Positions 1 to 13,545 of a stretch of DNA of 64,000 nucleotides are shown piece by piece. The notes below the pieces were generated by a model that saw nothing but the letters and a program-made list of their open reading frames with translations, was not told the origin of the DNA and made no database searches. The position numbers were made by a program, and so were the translations under genes. The DNA comes from Pipra filicauda (Eukaryota > Chordata > Aves > Passeriformes > Pipridae). The stretch's first letter is position 1. Each line of letters opens with the position of its first letter. The stretch spans positions 867,315 through 931,314 of the forward strand of contig NW_024104404.1 of the NCBI RefSeq assembly GCF_003945595.2. The letters run 5' to 3'.

Positions 1-1429
1 GGGTCTTTATGAGGACCCAGGGTCAATGGGTGCTGCTGTGTTCCACTGGGCTCAGGGTGGCCTTGTTGGCTTGTGCAGTGGAGTCAGGAGAGGGGATTCA
101 GTGGAAAATCCAGTGTCAGGGCTCCGGGGTCTTGTTCCTGCCACTGGTTTTGCTGTAACACTCCTGGCAAAATCGCTGTTTGCAAAGCCAGCAGTGCAGC
201 TTTGCAGGAGTGGATGGAGAGTTCAGGTGTTTCTGTGCTTCTCTGTGTAAGAAGAGCCCTGATTCATTCCCTGTGATACCCAAGTGCCTGTGAAAAGTGG
301 GGTCCATTTTAGTTTTACGTGTACACCAAGCCCTGTGTGCTCATTGCAGAATCAAGGCTTCTCAAAATCGTGGCTGTGTGACCTCAGTTCTTCTGTGGTT
401 TTGGCTTTTCCTGAGAAGAAATGAGCATCTTGTCTGTCCATCATCTCTGGGGTGAGGTTTGCTAAGAGATTACAGCAGAACAAGTTGATCCCACGTGCTG
501 TCTGACTGCTACCAAGCCCTTTTGGGGGGAAATGTGCCCTCAGGGGGGCTGATGCTGGTCAGATAAGGCAGAAGGCACCAGTTCTGTGGCCCAAGCCCTG
601 CTGAAATCTGTCCCTGCTCCGCAGACACCTTGCTGCTTGCAGCTGAATTTCTCTCTCCTGTAGTTCTGCAGTGTCCTTGGATCCTGAACTCTGAGGTTTT
701 GTATTCTTTTTCCTCTTGCTGCTCACAGATGTCCATGCAGGAACTTTGCAGGTTGCCCAAGGTGGGGCTGCTCTTACCTGCTTGCTGTGCAGATGAAATT
801 GGGAAGGTGGTGTCTCTTCTCTTGACCTGTGGACCAGCTCAGCACCTCCCTGAGCTGTGCCCTTGGGGTTACTCCCTGTTCCCAGTTGCTGGAGTTGCTC
901 TGGGGCTGTTGCTGTGCCTGGTGGTGATGAGTGGACAGAGAGTTGGTGGCTCCTGGTTTTGGAGTGGCTCTGGAGAGATCCCCTCGCAGTCAGCAGCACC
1001 CGAGCTGGTCCGTGCTGCTCCCCACTGAGCCTTGCAAACAGCAAACAGCTTTGTCTGTCACAACTGCAGAGGCTGTGTGAGGAGCTGTCACTCTGTTCTG
1101 ACAATGTCCTCTCCCATCAGATGGCCCTGGGCTCTGTCACTGCCTCTCCCGTAATCCCTTGGCCGGTTTCCATTTGGCCGGCGCTGACCCCATTTCCTGC
1201 CCTAATTCACCAGAGGGGCTGCCCAGGCCCTGCAGCCCCCCGGGCACACGGGGGTGGTGCCCCTGCCGTGCTGGGAAGCCTACATTGGAGATAGGAAACC
1301 CCTGGGATTCTGGCTTTTGGAGGGCATCACCCTCCCAGCTTCACAGGGGGAACATCTCCCCGTGCAGCAAAGCCTGGGCTGAAAGCTGGAACTTGCCTCC
1401 TCTCCCAGTGCAGCACTGGAGGAGCTGTG

Positions 1430-1560
1430 GCCTCTGCAATCAAAGGACCATTAAAATACTTCCCTTGTTTCCGAGGCTAATTGATCTCAGTCAGTGATTT
1501 AAATCTTTCTGTGGCAGGAGTGTTCTATTTAAAGGAAACTGCCATTTAAATTAAAAACCC
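1430..1560. promoter_or_regulatory. Possible conserved non-coding element
   Basis: AT-rich, repeat-free patch with an ATCAAAGG TCF/LEF-type word (1439-1446) and TTTAAAT-type words. Conservation cannot be judged from one sequence. Confidence 0.2.
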
Positions 1561-2199
1561 AAAGCACCACACTACTTTCTGCCTGCTGTTCCTCCTTGGG
1601 AAGCTGAAGAGGACAATAATGGAAAGGTGTAAAGCAGACATGTTCCTTCTCTTTTTCTTTGGTTGCATATGGACACTTTGTTTCTTCTGTACAGTCAAGG
1701 GCAGCCATAGAACTGGAAATTGCTAATTCCGTGATTATTTTCATTAAATGGAAAGTATTATCATTTTGTTAAGGATTCAGCTGTTTGGGCGAGCACCAGG
1801 AATTGGCATCACTGCAGGGAGTGAGGGGAGACCTCCCCAAGAGCTGCACAGCCAAAGAGGCAGGTCTTGTGCCCCTTGGAGCTGAGAGAAAACCACACAG
1901 CAGAGGCAGATGGATATGAGTCCAGGGAGGGTAACAGTCCCCAGATTGCTGATGGACCTGGGCACAGCACCAAGCCTTGGTGTTTCCTGTTCATACCCCC
2001 AGCCTGAGCCATAAAACCTCTGTGGTGAGCACCCCAAAACACCTCGGTTTGTGTGTGCACAGAATCAGCCTCGTCCTGCTGGTGGACAGGGCACAGCAGA
2101 GCTGCTTTTGGGCTGAGGGTCAGGTCCTCCTGCCCTCCTCTGCCACCTGAAGGAATGACGTGCCCGCTCTAAGTGCTCCTCAGCTGCAGATAAAAAGCC

Positions 2200-2590
2200 A
2201 CTTACTGTATAGAAATGTGCCCATTTTTCTGACTGGAATCAGCACGCTCGCTGTTTTCAAGTGGATTTTTCTCATTGATTAAACCTTTGTGCTTCACAAT
2301 AGCACTTTGCTAATTGGTACTTTGCATACACAGAAGGCTGGTGTGTGGCTCTCTCCGCCCCAGCAAGATTTAATGGCAGCAAATGTTACTTATTACTTAG
2401 GTTTCCTTCCTTTTATAAATCATGGTATAGAACTCTTTACTAGCACACTCTGAAGTATTACCATAAATAATTAAATCTAAATTGCAATTGACAAAATAAA
2501 AGAATAAAGCCCCTTTTATGATGCATTACCCTGGCTTTCTTCCCTTTTAATTGCTCTTGCACCATCATTAATTTGCAGAACAGGGGAATT
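2200..2590. promoter_or_regulatory. Possible conserved non-coding element
   Basis: AT-rich and free of repeats, with many homeodomain-like TAAT/ATTA words and the palindrome AATTGCAATT (2480-2489). It looks like a developmental enhancer, but this is inference. Confidence 0.28.
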
Positions 2591-3777
2591 CATGGGAGGT
2601 GCATGTGTGGGAGTGGGGGGGGCTTGTGCTCCATGAGCATCCATGGGGCTGGGAGAAGACAGCAGCCAGGCTTGCACCAGGCATGTGGGACTCATGGACA
2701 GGATGGAAAACATGTAGTGGGATGGGAAAGGAGCTCCTGTAGGTCCCTGGTTAGGCTGGCAGAGCGGGGAGCTGGTGCCATGGGAGGTGTGTGATGTGGA
2801 ACATGTGTGCTCTTCCTACAAGGTGCAGGAGGTGGTGGCAGCACAGCTGGGCTCGCTGAGATCCTGATCACAACGACTTACAGGTGCATCTGACTCCTCT
2901 CCTGAGCTGTCCCTCCCATGCTCTCATTCCCAGAGGATTAGCCTCTGGCTCAGCTCACAGCTTTTAGCTCTGGAGGTCCCAGCTTTGATCTGCTTTTGGC
3001 CAAGACAGCAGTTGTCACATAAGATGGTAGTAAAGATCAAGGAGGCTCCATCTTAGGACTTGATAGACATGTTAAGTCGACATCAGTGGGGAGGGAATCT
3101 CTCTCCAGTCAGAGGAAGCTGCTCTGGTTTTAGGTGTTTGAGGTGGATCCTGACAGCGCTGTCCTGAGAGAAGGAAGATGTCAAAATGTGGTGAGGCTGA
3201 GGTGTCTCATTGTTTGTGTCATAGACCCCAATTAACTGTGGCCCCCCCAAAATGACAGTGAACCTGCTGGGGGCTGAGGAGCCAGGGGAAGGCTGCAGAA
3301 AGGCTTTTTCTCCTTGGTGGGTGGGTTGGAGGGGGAGCAGAATTTAAGGTGGGAGCACAGGGGAGGTTGTGTGGCCGGTTGGTGGGTGGTGGAGTTTCTA
3401 CTGGGTGTTGCACGTTGTTCCTTCAGTGAGCAGAGTCTAATGGTGAGCAAGAGGGAGGCAGCAGCTAAATTGCATCCTCCAGAAGGCAGAGACCCCTGTT
3501 TCCCTCCCCAGATCCACTTGCTGCTCATGTTCCCCACGCACCAGTTGCCTTTGTAGCCAGGAGACCCCTTGTTGTCCTTGTTCCTGAATTGCCCTTTCCT
3601 TTGCTGCCTTCTCTGTCTGCCAGTTGTGATCCAGGCTGTGGCTGCTGAGGGTTCTGGACTGGTTGTTGTCTCACTCAAGGACACCAAATTAAGCTTCTAT
3701 GTCACCTTGTTTAAGTGCCTGATTAAATTAAACCTTGCCTGACTGGATCGAGTGATGTATCTCTTTTCTTTCCTACT

Positions 3778-3779
<2 letters not shown>

Positions 3780-3851
<72 letters not shown>
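3780..3851. repeat. 72-nt poly-T homopolymer
   Basis: An uninterrupted run of T, by far the longest homopolymer in the window. It could be the tail of a minus-strand retrocopy or a slippage expansion; length may be unreliable in an assembly. Confidence 0.95.
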
Positions 3852-3857
<6 letters not shown>

Positions 3858-5399
3858 TAACTCAAATTGGAAAGTTTGTGCCTTCTGTAGGACCCGGGGA
3901 GGAAATCAATCATCTGTCAAAAGAGCTTCCTCGGGGGCAGGGGGGGCTGGCAGTGCCCAGGCCTCAGCTGTGCCCCACACTGTGAATGCTCATTAGATTA
4001 ATCTCTGCTGAGGAGCACCTGGGGACAGCGGCAGCCACGGGTGTTTGGGACCCAGCCATGGGTGTCTCCTGGTGAAGGATCTTTTCCCACCCAGAGGTTC
4101 TTGCTGCTCAGCTTCATTAGATGTTTAAGTTAGGGGAAAAGAGCATCTGTTTGTTGTGTAAACTAGCAGCTTGTGTGAAAATGTCATGTGCAGAGGGTTT
4201 GTGAGGCAGGAAGTGTCTGTCTTCACCGTACCTGGATGCCAAAACTGGGGCTGCTCCTCTGTGTCAGGCTTTGCCAGGAAGCCCAGGCTTTTTTCTTTGT
4301 GACTTTTCCCCTTGGTTGTCCTGTTCACCCTGGCAGTTCTTGCACGTGCTGCTGGGAAGGACAGGATCTTTCTGGTGTCTCACCCAGGCCCTGGGTCACA
4401 TCAGCCTTCCATCTGTCTGACAGGGCCCGTGTGCTTATGTCTTTTCAAGACCAGCAAAATACAAATCTCCTGGGTCACTAAAGGGAATCTGTGAGGGTAT
4501 TCCCACCCTTTTTGTGGCCTGGCAAGCCCAATATTATTCTTAGAAGGTGAGCAGAGTGTTTTTCAAGGACGCCCGAGCGGAGGAATGTCGTTCCTCGGCG
4601 CGTGGGATGGAATCTGGGCTCGTGTTGGCCTGTGAGACACAATCTCCCAAGAACAGTTTTATTTACTCTGTGCCACTCTTCCCCTCCAGTCAAGGATGTT
4701 CTCTTGCAACATAATTGGTCCCAGTTCCCACCTTAGAAAGCTGTGATGTTCCCTGCACTGCAGCTGCTTTTAATTTTTTGGGGATTGTTAAAAGTTCATG
4801 AAAATAGTCACGTTTTGGACCATCTGCTGTGTGCAAGGAGATAAGCAGCGTATGGGCTGAGGGCCAGGGGCTGGGGCAGGAGTTGGGAGTGTCCTCACAC
4901 TGTGACTGCACCTTCTCAACCCTCCTTTTGCTTGTCTAGATGGCTTTTTTGAGCAAGGACTGCTCTTGCCGTGTTGTTGTCCGGTGTAATTAGTCCCGGT
5001 CTTGAGTTGGGGATCTGTCCTGGTTAAACCACGCCAGGTTCTCCCCCTGCAAATGCTAAACAGTCGTGTTGGGGGTTGGCAGAGGAACCTCCTGCTCCAT
5101 CCAAGGGCACAGCAGTGACTGTGGAAGAGATCACAGCTACCCCCAGACCTGAGGAGTGCCAGGAGAGAGCATTATAAATACATTTTGGACGTCTACTGCG
5201 AAGACTTTGAAAGGGGATCTTGAAATGAATGATTCAAACCGTTGACATGAGGGACTGTGGGTTGACCTGTTTTCACAGTGGAGGGTTTTGAGCATGTCCC
5301 ATCTTGGTTTTGCAGACATGAAACATTGCTGCTTCATACGAGCCTGGCGAAAACCAACGCTGCTCGTTTCATCTGCAATGCACAGAATCATTTCTGTTT

Positions 5400-5735
5400 C
5401 CTTTTGAGGCTGAGAGCAAAAGCAAAGCTTTAAAGAAGAGGAAAAAAAAATAAATAGAAGGAGCTGCAACTGGTTTAGCATTCTACAAAGTTTCTCTGAG
5501 TCCTCCAAATCTTTAATTGACTCAGGAGCATAAAATTGAGAAGGGGAGAGAGTGAGAGAGCGTGTGGAGTGGCGCGAGTGATTTGAATAATTTATTGTCC
5601 TTTGAAGTTGCAAGAGAAATTTCAGCTGCCTTGGGGAGTAATTTCTCCCCCTTCTGAAAGGGTTTCTCCTTATTTTAAGCTCATTCAGAGGCTGATAGTT
5701 TTGCATTTTCTGCATAATTAATGACCATAGCTCCC
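5400..5735. promoter_or_regulatory. Possible conserved non-coding element
   Basis: A sharply delimited AT-rich, repeat-free segment with a POU-like TGCATAATTAATGA (5711-5724) and TTTGAA/CAAAG words. Stop-free on the minus strand for 192 codons, but without gene-like features. Confidence 0.3.
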
Positions 5736-8700
5736 CCCACTCTCACACAACCTCTGAAGAATGGTGGGGTGATGAAACTTGGTGGTTTTTTTAATTAATA
5801 AAGTCAAATTAATTTAGCTGTGTCTTCTTCCTTCCTCACCTCTGTTGGAATTCATGGATTTATTCTTAAATTAGTCTGAGCATGCTGCTAAGATTTACAA
5901 ATCTTTAGCCTGGACTTTGATTTGTATGAATGGATTTCTAAAATGGTGGTGTAGAGTTTTTTTTCAGTTCAGCTCAAAGATCACCTTGAGACTGGTTCCA
6001 GTGGGCTCCCAGAGAGCCAGGAAGATCCTTCAGCTCTTGTTTCTCTTTGTCTGGGGAGCATATGCTTGGTTTTGAGGGCTTTCTGTGTGTGTTATTTCTG
6101 TATGAGTGCTATGAAATGCCCCTTTCCTTCTAAGATCTGCTAATTGGGGCTAATTCCAGTAGCTGCCCCTTGAGGGATTGCCTTTCCCTGATGAAAGGGG
6201 AGAGGATTGCCTTCCCGGTGCCTGGAGGGACTGCAGGACAGACTCCTGGTGAGAAGCCATCCCTTGGCAGGTGTCAAACAGGAACAGAAACCTGTCCTAC
6301 TCAGACAAAAGCTCACCTTCCTCAATTACTGTCTGGGATAGCAGAATTTAAGGTGGCATCGCTGCTGCTTTTCCATGTTTCCATTTCTCTCTCACTCATG
6401 TCTTGCACTGTTTTTCTGGCTCACTGAGTCTCTGGTTATCTCAAAGCTGAACTCATCACGTTCCCACTGCTGTCAGTTCTCAGCAGTGTTGTTGGATTCT
6501 CCCTTTTTTTTCTGATTCTTTTGTGTTGATGTGCCCACTACAAATCTGAATGATGAACAGTGTGGCTCAGAGACAGAAATTGCAGTGACTCGTGTGGTAG
6601 GAGTCAAAGTTCATCATTGTTAAAGGTTGTGTTCATCCATTAGTCATGGCTTTATTAGGTTCTGGGTTCTTGTTTTCAAGACCTCCCATCTTGAGTTCCC
6701 TTGACATCCCAGCCTCAATACTGATAAGCAATACAGGCTCAAAATACACTCTTAAGACTCAGTGTTTCAAGCTTGTATGTCCCGAATCTCCTTTTATTCC
6801 ACGGAAAATGGGGGGTCAGATAGGAATGATGCAAAAAACTTCTGAATACACCCCAAATTCCTTGCTGTAGGAGCTGTACCTTTCCCTGTTCTTGTAGACC
6901 AGGAACCTTCTTCTCTTGAGCCTGAAGGGAAGAAGCAGACAACAGCTAGTAAGTGGAAGTAATACAGCTTTTATTTACAGGATTAGGAGAGCAGAGCTTT
7001 ATCAGAGGATATTTTATTTGCCTGGTGTGCCTTTCACCCCCAAATGATCCCACCTATGAGCTGGCAAACCTCGATTGGGGTCATCCATCCCGTGATCTCG
7101 TGCATGTAGAGCTGCAGCCCCTCCTGAGCTGGCGATGCAAGACAGGACTTAACTGTGTGTTTACAGTTTGCAAAGCTCTGTGTCACATCCCAAAACCCAG
7201 GGTTGGGGCTGATCTCCCTGATCACATCCCTGGGGCTCCCAGCTCTGCTCTTTCTCGGAAGGACCATGAGCTGCAGGAGCTTGTAGCGGTTTGTTTTCCC
7301 CGTTGTGCTGACTCTGCTGTCACTTTGTGGTGGTGCAGGACTGAGGCTGGGCTATATTAAGATGGCATGGCCCCCTGGGAGCTGGATCTGGGCTCGTTAA
7401 GCTTTTCCTTCTTGCAGGCTTGTCCCGTAGGAGATGGTTTTTTCATGTTCTGGTGTCCCCCCCTGGACTCGGGTTCTTTAGTGACTCAGAGCAGTGGAAG
7501 TTGAGCAAAGAGCCAAATCCTTTCTAGCTGGGTCTTTTCTCAGTAGGTGGTGAATCGAGCTGCTCCAGGATGCCATTATCAATGAGATGGCTGAAGTAGA
7601 AGCTGTCTTAGCAACTTGGCAAGGGCAGGGAGAGCTCCCTGCCTCAAGCCCGTGATTGCAAACAACCTGGGATTGCTGTCGTGACATTGATGGACAAGAG
7701 GCCCTCATTAAGTTGCCAGGACAGCTCCTTGGGTCTCTGGCTCTGCTCTGGGTTGTTATGCCTTGTTATGGGACCTGTGGACAGACATGGAATGAGATGT
7801 TGCTGCAGCATTTGTGTACCCCCAGGGTCCACGTTGCTGAGGCCACGTGTGCTCCTTTGTTTGCTGGAGCTTCCTGGCTGCTCCCAGGGCTGCCATCCTG
7901 CATGGGGGGCAGTGCTCATCTCCTTCAGCTCTTGCTGGTCACAAGGAGCAGCTTCCTTCTTGTGTTGTAATGCCAGGAGATGAAGGAGAATCCTGGCCAG
8001 AGGACCATCTGCATTCCCACCAACGTGCTCCTTTGCCCCTCGGTTTGGTCTGTGCCAGGGAGGGAGGGTGGGAGCAGAGAGCAGCAGTTGTGCACCTGCA
8101 GTGCTCACCATCTCAACTGGGGAGAGAAGGAGGTGGGGAAACTGAGGCACGGGAGGAGGATCTTTGTGGGATGTGGCCACAGAATGTGTTGAAAAGCAAA
8201 CTCAGTCTTGCATCCTCCAGATCACGTTCCCTCCTGCACATATTCCATACCCTGCTTAGTGCTGCCTCTTTTCCCTCCTTTCTTGCCTTGTGTGCAGGGT
8301 CTCATTCTGATGCTGGGCACCAGCTCCCTGCTGCATTTGCTGTCCTTCCCTGCCAGACGCAGACCCCTTCACCCCCAACATCAATCCTCCATTTCTCATT
8401 CATTGAACACAAGCCCAGGTGATGCTTTGAGCCCTCACCATGGAAGTTCTCACATGGTGGGTGCTTTCTGGTGTGTGCTCACTACATGCTGTGAGATACC
8501 AGGCACCAGTTTTCCTGTTGGGGAAGGAAGAAGGCGGCCTGGAATACCACCCCACTCCCTGCAGGACAGGGACATCTCCCTGTGCTGGCCCATCATCTGT
8601 TTTCACCCTGTGTATGTGTATCATTACATGTGCCCCATTATCCCTTTGTACAAATCCCAGCTGCAGGAATGTTTTCCTTGGCTGTATCAAGGTGCCAGTC

Positions 8701-10244
8701 GCTGGAGCTGGGAAGTGACAAATACCCTTTTTGCCACGGGGTGAGGTGGATCCTTTCCATGCACAGGGATGTGGGATGGTAGCCTGGAGGATTCCTGCTG
8801 AAATGGGATAACTTCATCCCAGTGCTGTTCCCACGCGATAAGGAACGGTCCCATCCCTGGAAACCAGCAGTTTAAATAGACCAGAAGGAACGATTATGCT
8901 TCCCCTCCAGCAAGCAGGTTTTTCTCACCTTGCATGTCAGAACCAGGAATAGATTTTTGGTAACCTCAGTCTCCTCCTGCCTCACTGCTTCAGGCTCGTA
9001 CCTCCTCTTCCAAAGGGTCTGTATCCCAGTGCCTTTCAAATAGGAGCTTGAAAGCTGTATGGATGTGCCAGATCCCCAAAATTACAAACCTGATGGCGAG
9101 AACAGCTTGACATGATGCTGGCTATGAATGGACTGCTGCCTCATCCTGGCTGGGGGGAGAGGTGGGAGCTGGCAGCACAGGCAGGTGTTGGACAGCCAGG
9201 GCAGTTAAAGGTGTATGAAATGAGTTCTTCATCTTCCTCACCCATTTTCTGCCTGTGTTAACTCCTGTGCTTGGGTCACGTCCTTCATCGCTGCCCTTCC
9301 TTCTCTGGGGCCTTTCAGGAAAGGAGAAGGGATAATCATCCAGGTGACATTCCCCTGTGTCCAACAGGGAACAGCCTGCCCTCGCCTGTGGTAGCACAGC
9401 TTTTCTGAGTCAGGGAAGGGCTTTGGTGGCTCAGCAGCAGGGGAATAGCAAGGTGGAAGTATTTCACTTCTCAGAAAATGTCCTCGATCTTTTTTTACCC
9501 TCCTTTGCCCAACCTTGCCAGTCCCGTCTCCCTGAAGGGAGCCAAGAGCTGCTGACAGTAAGAGGAAGTCTCTGTCTAAAGCCTATAATTATCCTGTCTG
9601 CCTTCCCAGAAAAGGCCAGTTGGGGAGCGAGCGTGCTCCCGTTCCACGGACCAGCCCTGCCTTCTCCTGCCTCCCCAATTACTGCTTAATGGACTTTTTA
9701 TGGTGATAAGACGACTGGGCTGGGGAGAAGTTATTGACGGGGAAATGGAAAATAATTCACTCCCTGTTTGTTTGTTCTGTCAGAAAACCCTCATTTTGCT
9801 TTTATTTGTGAGGCACCGAGAAACAGCCCTCGGAAAGAAAAAGTGCAAAATCTGTCCCCTGGATTTCACAGGGACCTGGGTCTCTGCAGGACCTCTCCAA
9901 GGGGTGTTCTCAGTCTTGTGGAGTGTCTCCACAGAGACTCCTCCCCGGTCCTGCGCCCAGTTTGCAGCTCTCACTCTTCTCCTGAGGAAAGATGTAGATT
10001 CTGGAGCTGTCTCCCTTGCCTCTATCCCTCTCACAAGCTCCCCCGCTGCCTAATGCCACTGCTTCGGAATACAGACCCATTCCAAACAGAGCATTCTTGC
10101 TCCCCACTCTCCATCTGTGTCAAATTTGGCTGCTCTCTCCTGTTTTCATCTGCTCTGTGGTTTGTCTCCTCCATCTAATCTTCACTTCCTTGCTCTGGCT
10201 CTGAACACCTCCCTTCTCTCTGGCTTGCTCCAGTTCTCTTGCAC

Positions 10245-10333
10245 AGAGTCATGGAATATCCTGACTTGGAAAGGGCCCACAAGGATCATAAAAGTCCAAC
10301 TCTTGACCCTGCACAGGTCAGCCCCAAGAACGT
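10245..10333 (-). mobile_element. CR1 LINE 3' fragment
   Basis: Reads on the minus strand as the CR1 end: a TCATGGAAT-type tail, then GGAAAGGGCC and AAGTCCAACTCT-like words in reverse orientation. It is closely similar to the copy at 61439-61556. Confidence 0.75.
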
Positions 10334-13278
10334 ACCATTTCCCTTGTTGATCTCTTCTCATTCCCACTGATTTTTCCATCCTTTCTACCTTCTGCTCCAC
10401 GTTTTGTCTCCTGATTCACTGGTGTGGCAGAGCTGCTCCTCTGGCTGTGCCTCCACACTCCCATCCCCATCCTTCCAACACAGGGCATGGATCTGTGTGC
10501 AGTCAGACCACAGCAGCACGTGCGTGTCAAACACACTTCCTAAAGCAACCAACAAACAGTGGGAGCGTGGCTGGACCCCAATCTCACATTCCTGGCAGGG
10601 TTTTCAGGAGGGCAGATGAAAGCACAACCACCCAGGGCTGTGGTTGGGGAGTACCTTGGGCTCCTTCTCCGATTGTGAGCCCGTCAGCAGTTGTGGGAAA
10701 GGGAGATGGAGTTTCACTAGATCAGCAGAAAGGTTCAGCCCAGAAACCAAAGGAAGAGGGAGGAGGAAGAAGAGGAGGGGGGGGGTTAACTCTGTGCATG
10801 GCGGTGGGAACACCATCAGATTCCTTCCTGGTGGCTCTGCAAGTTATTGGGGGGTGAGAAATAACAGGGAGGGATGTCTCATTCCAGCTGACACGAACTG
10901 GTTGTTGGAAGATTCCAAAGGTTTTGTCTGGCTTTTGATTTTTACCTCCTTCTCTCCCCAAGAAGTACCTGTTGGAGAAGGTCTCTGAGTTCCCTCTGGT
11001 GATGTTTTTGTGGTTATTTTGTTTGTATTTCAGTCTTCAGAGGCTGCAGCTGTGTTCAGTGCCACCCGGGGTGCTGAGTGCTGAACAGAGCCTAGACCAT
11101 CCCTGCTCCAAACTGCGTGTAGTGTCTAGACCAAGACAGACAGGCAGGTGTGAGAAATGAGGGTTGTCACCTCCCCGCTACGTGTGGCAGCCTGAGGTGT
11201 GGGGAAGGGCGAGTTCCCAAGGTCAGCCGACTTTGCACCAGAGCCAGAGATCCGAATCCCAACTATGGGAACGATCTGCAGCCTGGAAAAGCAGATTGGG
11301 GTGTGCAACTAATGGCAAAATAACAATGACCACAAACGGCTTCGTGGTCTCAACTTTTCCCTTTGTTTTAAAAGGTGGAGTTGCCTATGTGTGTGTATAT
11401 ATGCACAAAAAAGGGTGAGTTTCCATCTGCTGAGTGTTTTTGAGCGAGGATAAAGGTTGTCACTGGCTAACATGCCCTGAATCTCTCCTGCAGCGTGGGC
11501 ACACTCACAGTGGGCAGATCCACGGGGAAATGTTGGGCTCAGCACCACGGGGCTGTTTGCTGAAGGTCGAACGGGAGCGGCGAGCAAAAGGACGGCTGGG
11601 AGTGTGTGTAGAAAGACTCATAAACCGGCCAAGTGGCAGGAAAATGGCCTTCCTGCTGTGCCCTTGCTTCTGCTTCGGTTCCCGTGGCACTCTGGGGTGC
11701 AGTGGAGAGCATGCTCCTTCCCCAGGGTGGGATAATGAGGGTTTACTCACCGCAGAAGGAGGAGCTGGAAGCGGCGCTTTGTGTGCCGGCAGGATGGGCC
11801 GCGTGGGCTTCCACGGAGCTGTCAGCGGGGACTGAGGGCTCCAAAAATGGAAGCAGAACCTTTTAAAATCCGTGTTTTGTAGCTGGCTTTCTTTTGTCTC
11901 CGTGGATTGCTGCCGCTGTGGGCGAGGGGCCCTTTCAGCCGGGCTCCCGCTGCTCTGCGCTGCGGCCAGATGGGAGAACAAGTGGCTTTGTCTTTATCTG
12001 AGGTCCATTGTTGAGGTGCTTTCCTGGGGCTGGCAGGGGGTGGGGGGAGGTGGTAAGCACAGAGGTGGGTTTTGCCATCTGAAATCGGCACCAGGTCCCT
12101 GCTGTGGGGCTGAGGGTGCAGGGAGAGAGCTGGAATGCGGGTCAGGAGGATGCAGAGGTGCAGAGGCACTTCTGCAGCCCCCGCGGGGGCAGCCTGGGGC
12201 ACAGAGGGACAGCATCACACACACTGGGGCAAATACACAGTGATGTGATCAGGGACCATCCTCCAGCCTTTTCCTTGGCACCTGTGGGGCCAGACAGGTC
12301 TGTTACTGTGATGGTGGCACGTCCAGGCCTGTGGGAAGTGGCTGGAAGGGGACATGTCCCTCTCCTTGTGGGAGCAGCTTTGTGCTTGGACTGCCCCACA
12401 GCTGGCAGGTGTAGCTGAGGAGGGAGCAGCAGTTTTGGGGCTGGAATGTACTGGGGTGGTGTGGAGAAAGCTGCCCCTGCCTTTGTGTGGTCTGTGAGGC
12501 TCAGTGCACCCCTGACCTCCTGGTCCCTCCATAAGCCTCCTGTAGTGCCACAGGAGGGACACCCTGCTCCGACCGGGCTTAGGGAAGGCAGCAGAGGGAC
12601 CCTGGTGCACCTTCATAACTGGCTTTTTCTTCCCCTTCCCCCTCATCCCGCTCCTGTCAGCTGTCAGCTCCGATATGTGGAGCTCATTTGTGCTCCTGCC
12701 TCTCTCCCACCCCTCAAACCACCTCTGGGTTCTCCACCCCTTTCCCTGTCTTTGGCATTTGATGTCTCAGACAGGCATATGGTGGCCGGCCTGTCTCCCT
12801 CGCTGCTCGTCCATCACCCGCTATTCACCATGGCAGCCGTTCCCAAGGGACATTTGGGTTTAAAGGCTGAGATGTCCCCTCCTTTCCCCCACTCCTACAT
12901 CTTTCCAGCTTCCTTGCTGTGGAGCTGCTCAGCCTGTTGTGTCATCTGTGTGTCGTTAGCAGGGAGATGTTGGGGTGGTTTGAACGTGACTGCGTTCGAA
13001 GAACTTTTCCTGCTTTGGTGTCACATGAAAGAAGGAAGGAGGGGAGGGGAGAGGAGGGGAGAGGAGGCAGCAGCATCTTCCTCTTCAGTGGGGAAACTGC
13101 CTCAGTGTGCAGCCCTGGCACGTGGGCTGATCCCTACCGTGTGCCTGGGGGATGAGTAGAGACCCCCACTCTTTTCAACTCGCAGCTTCTTCCCAAAGTC
13201 GGCGGTAGAATCCCAAAATCCCTCACAGAAAGCATTAAAAATATCCATGTTTGATGTGGATACCAAAAGACGTGTGTA

Positions 13279-13545
13279 TACACTGCTCAAATTTAGGGTG
13301 CAATATTCTACTTTAGACGTGTTTCAGATTTAAACTGAAAGAGAGTAGGTTTAGATTAGATATTAGGAAGAAGTTGTTGCCTCTGAGGGTGGGGAGGCCC
13401 TGGCACAGGTTGCTCAGAGAAGCTGTGGCTACCCCATCCCTGGAAGTGTCCAAAGCCAGGTTGGATGGGGCTTGGAGGAACCTGGGATAGTGGAAGGTGT
13501 CCCTGCCCATGGCAGGGGGTGGGACTGGATGGGACTGGGATTCCC
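13279..13545 (+). mobile_element. CR1 LINE 3' fragment, 5'-truncated
   Basis: Contains TTTAGATTAGATATTAGGAA, then GAGGCCCTGGCACAGGTTGC and GTGTCCCTGCCCATGGCAGG, all hallmarks of the avian CR1 3' untranslated end. Its start (CTCAAATTTAGGGTGCAAT) resembles that of the copy at 24706, so both belong to one subfamily. Confidence 0.88.

Noticed and set aside
5137..5715. 192-codon minus-strand open frame
   Set aside because: Long for AT-rich DNA, but the peptide is compositionally biased and shows no domain. The block is better explained as possible non-coding regulatory sequence.
12825..12850. TTCACCATGGCAGCCG resembling a REST/NRSF site
   Set aside because: Spacing and right half differ from the consensus; too weak to call.
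12446..13159. 237-codon plus-strand open frame in the first intron
   Set aside because: Low-complexity translation, no splice-compatible boundaries and no recognisable domain; consistent with chance in GC-rich intron.
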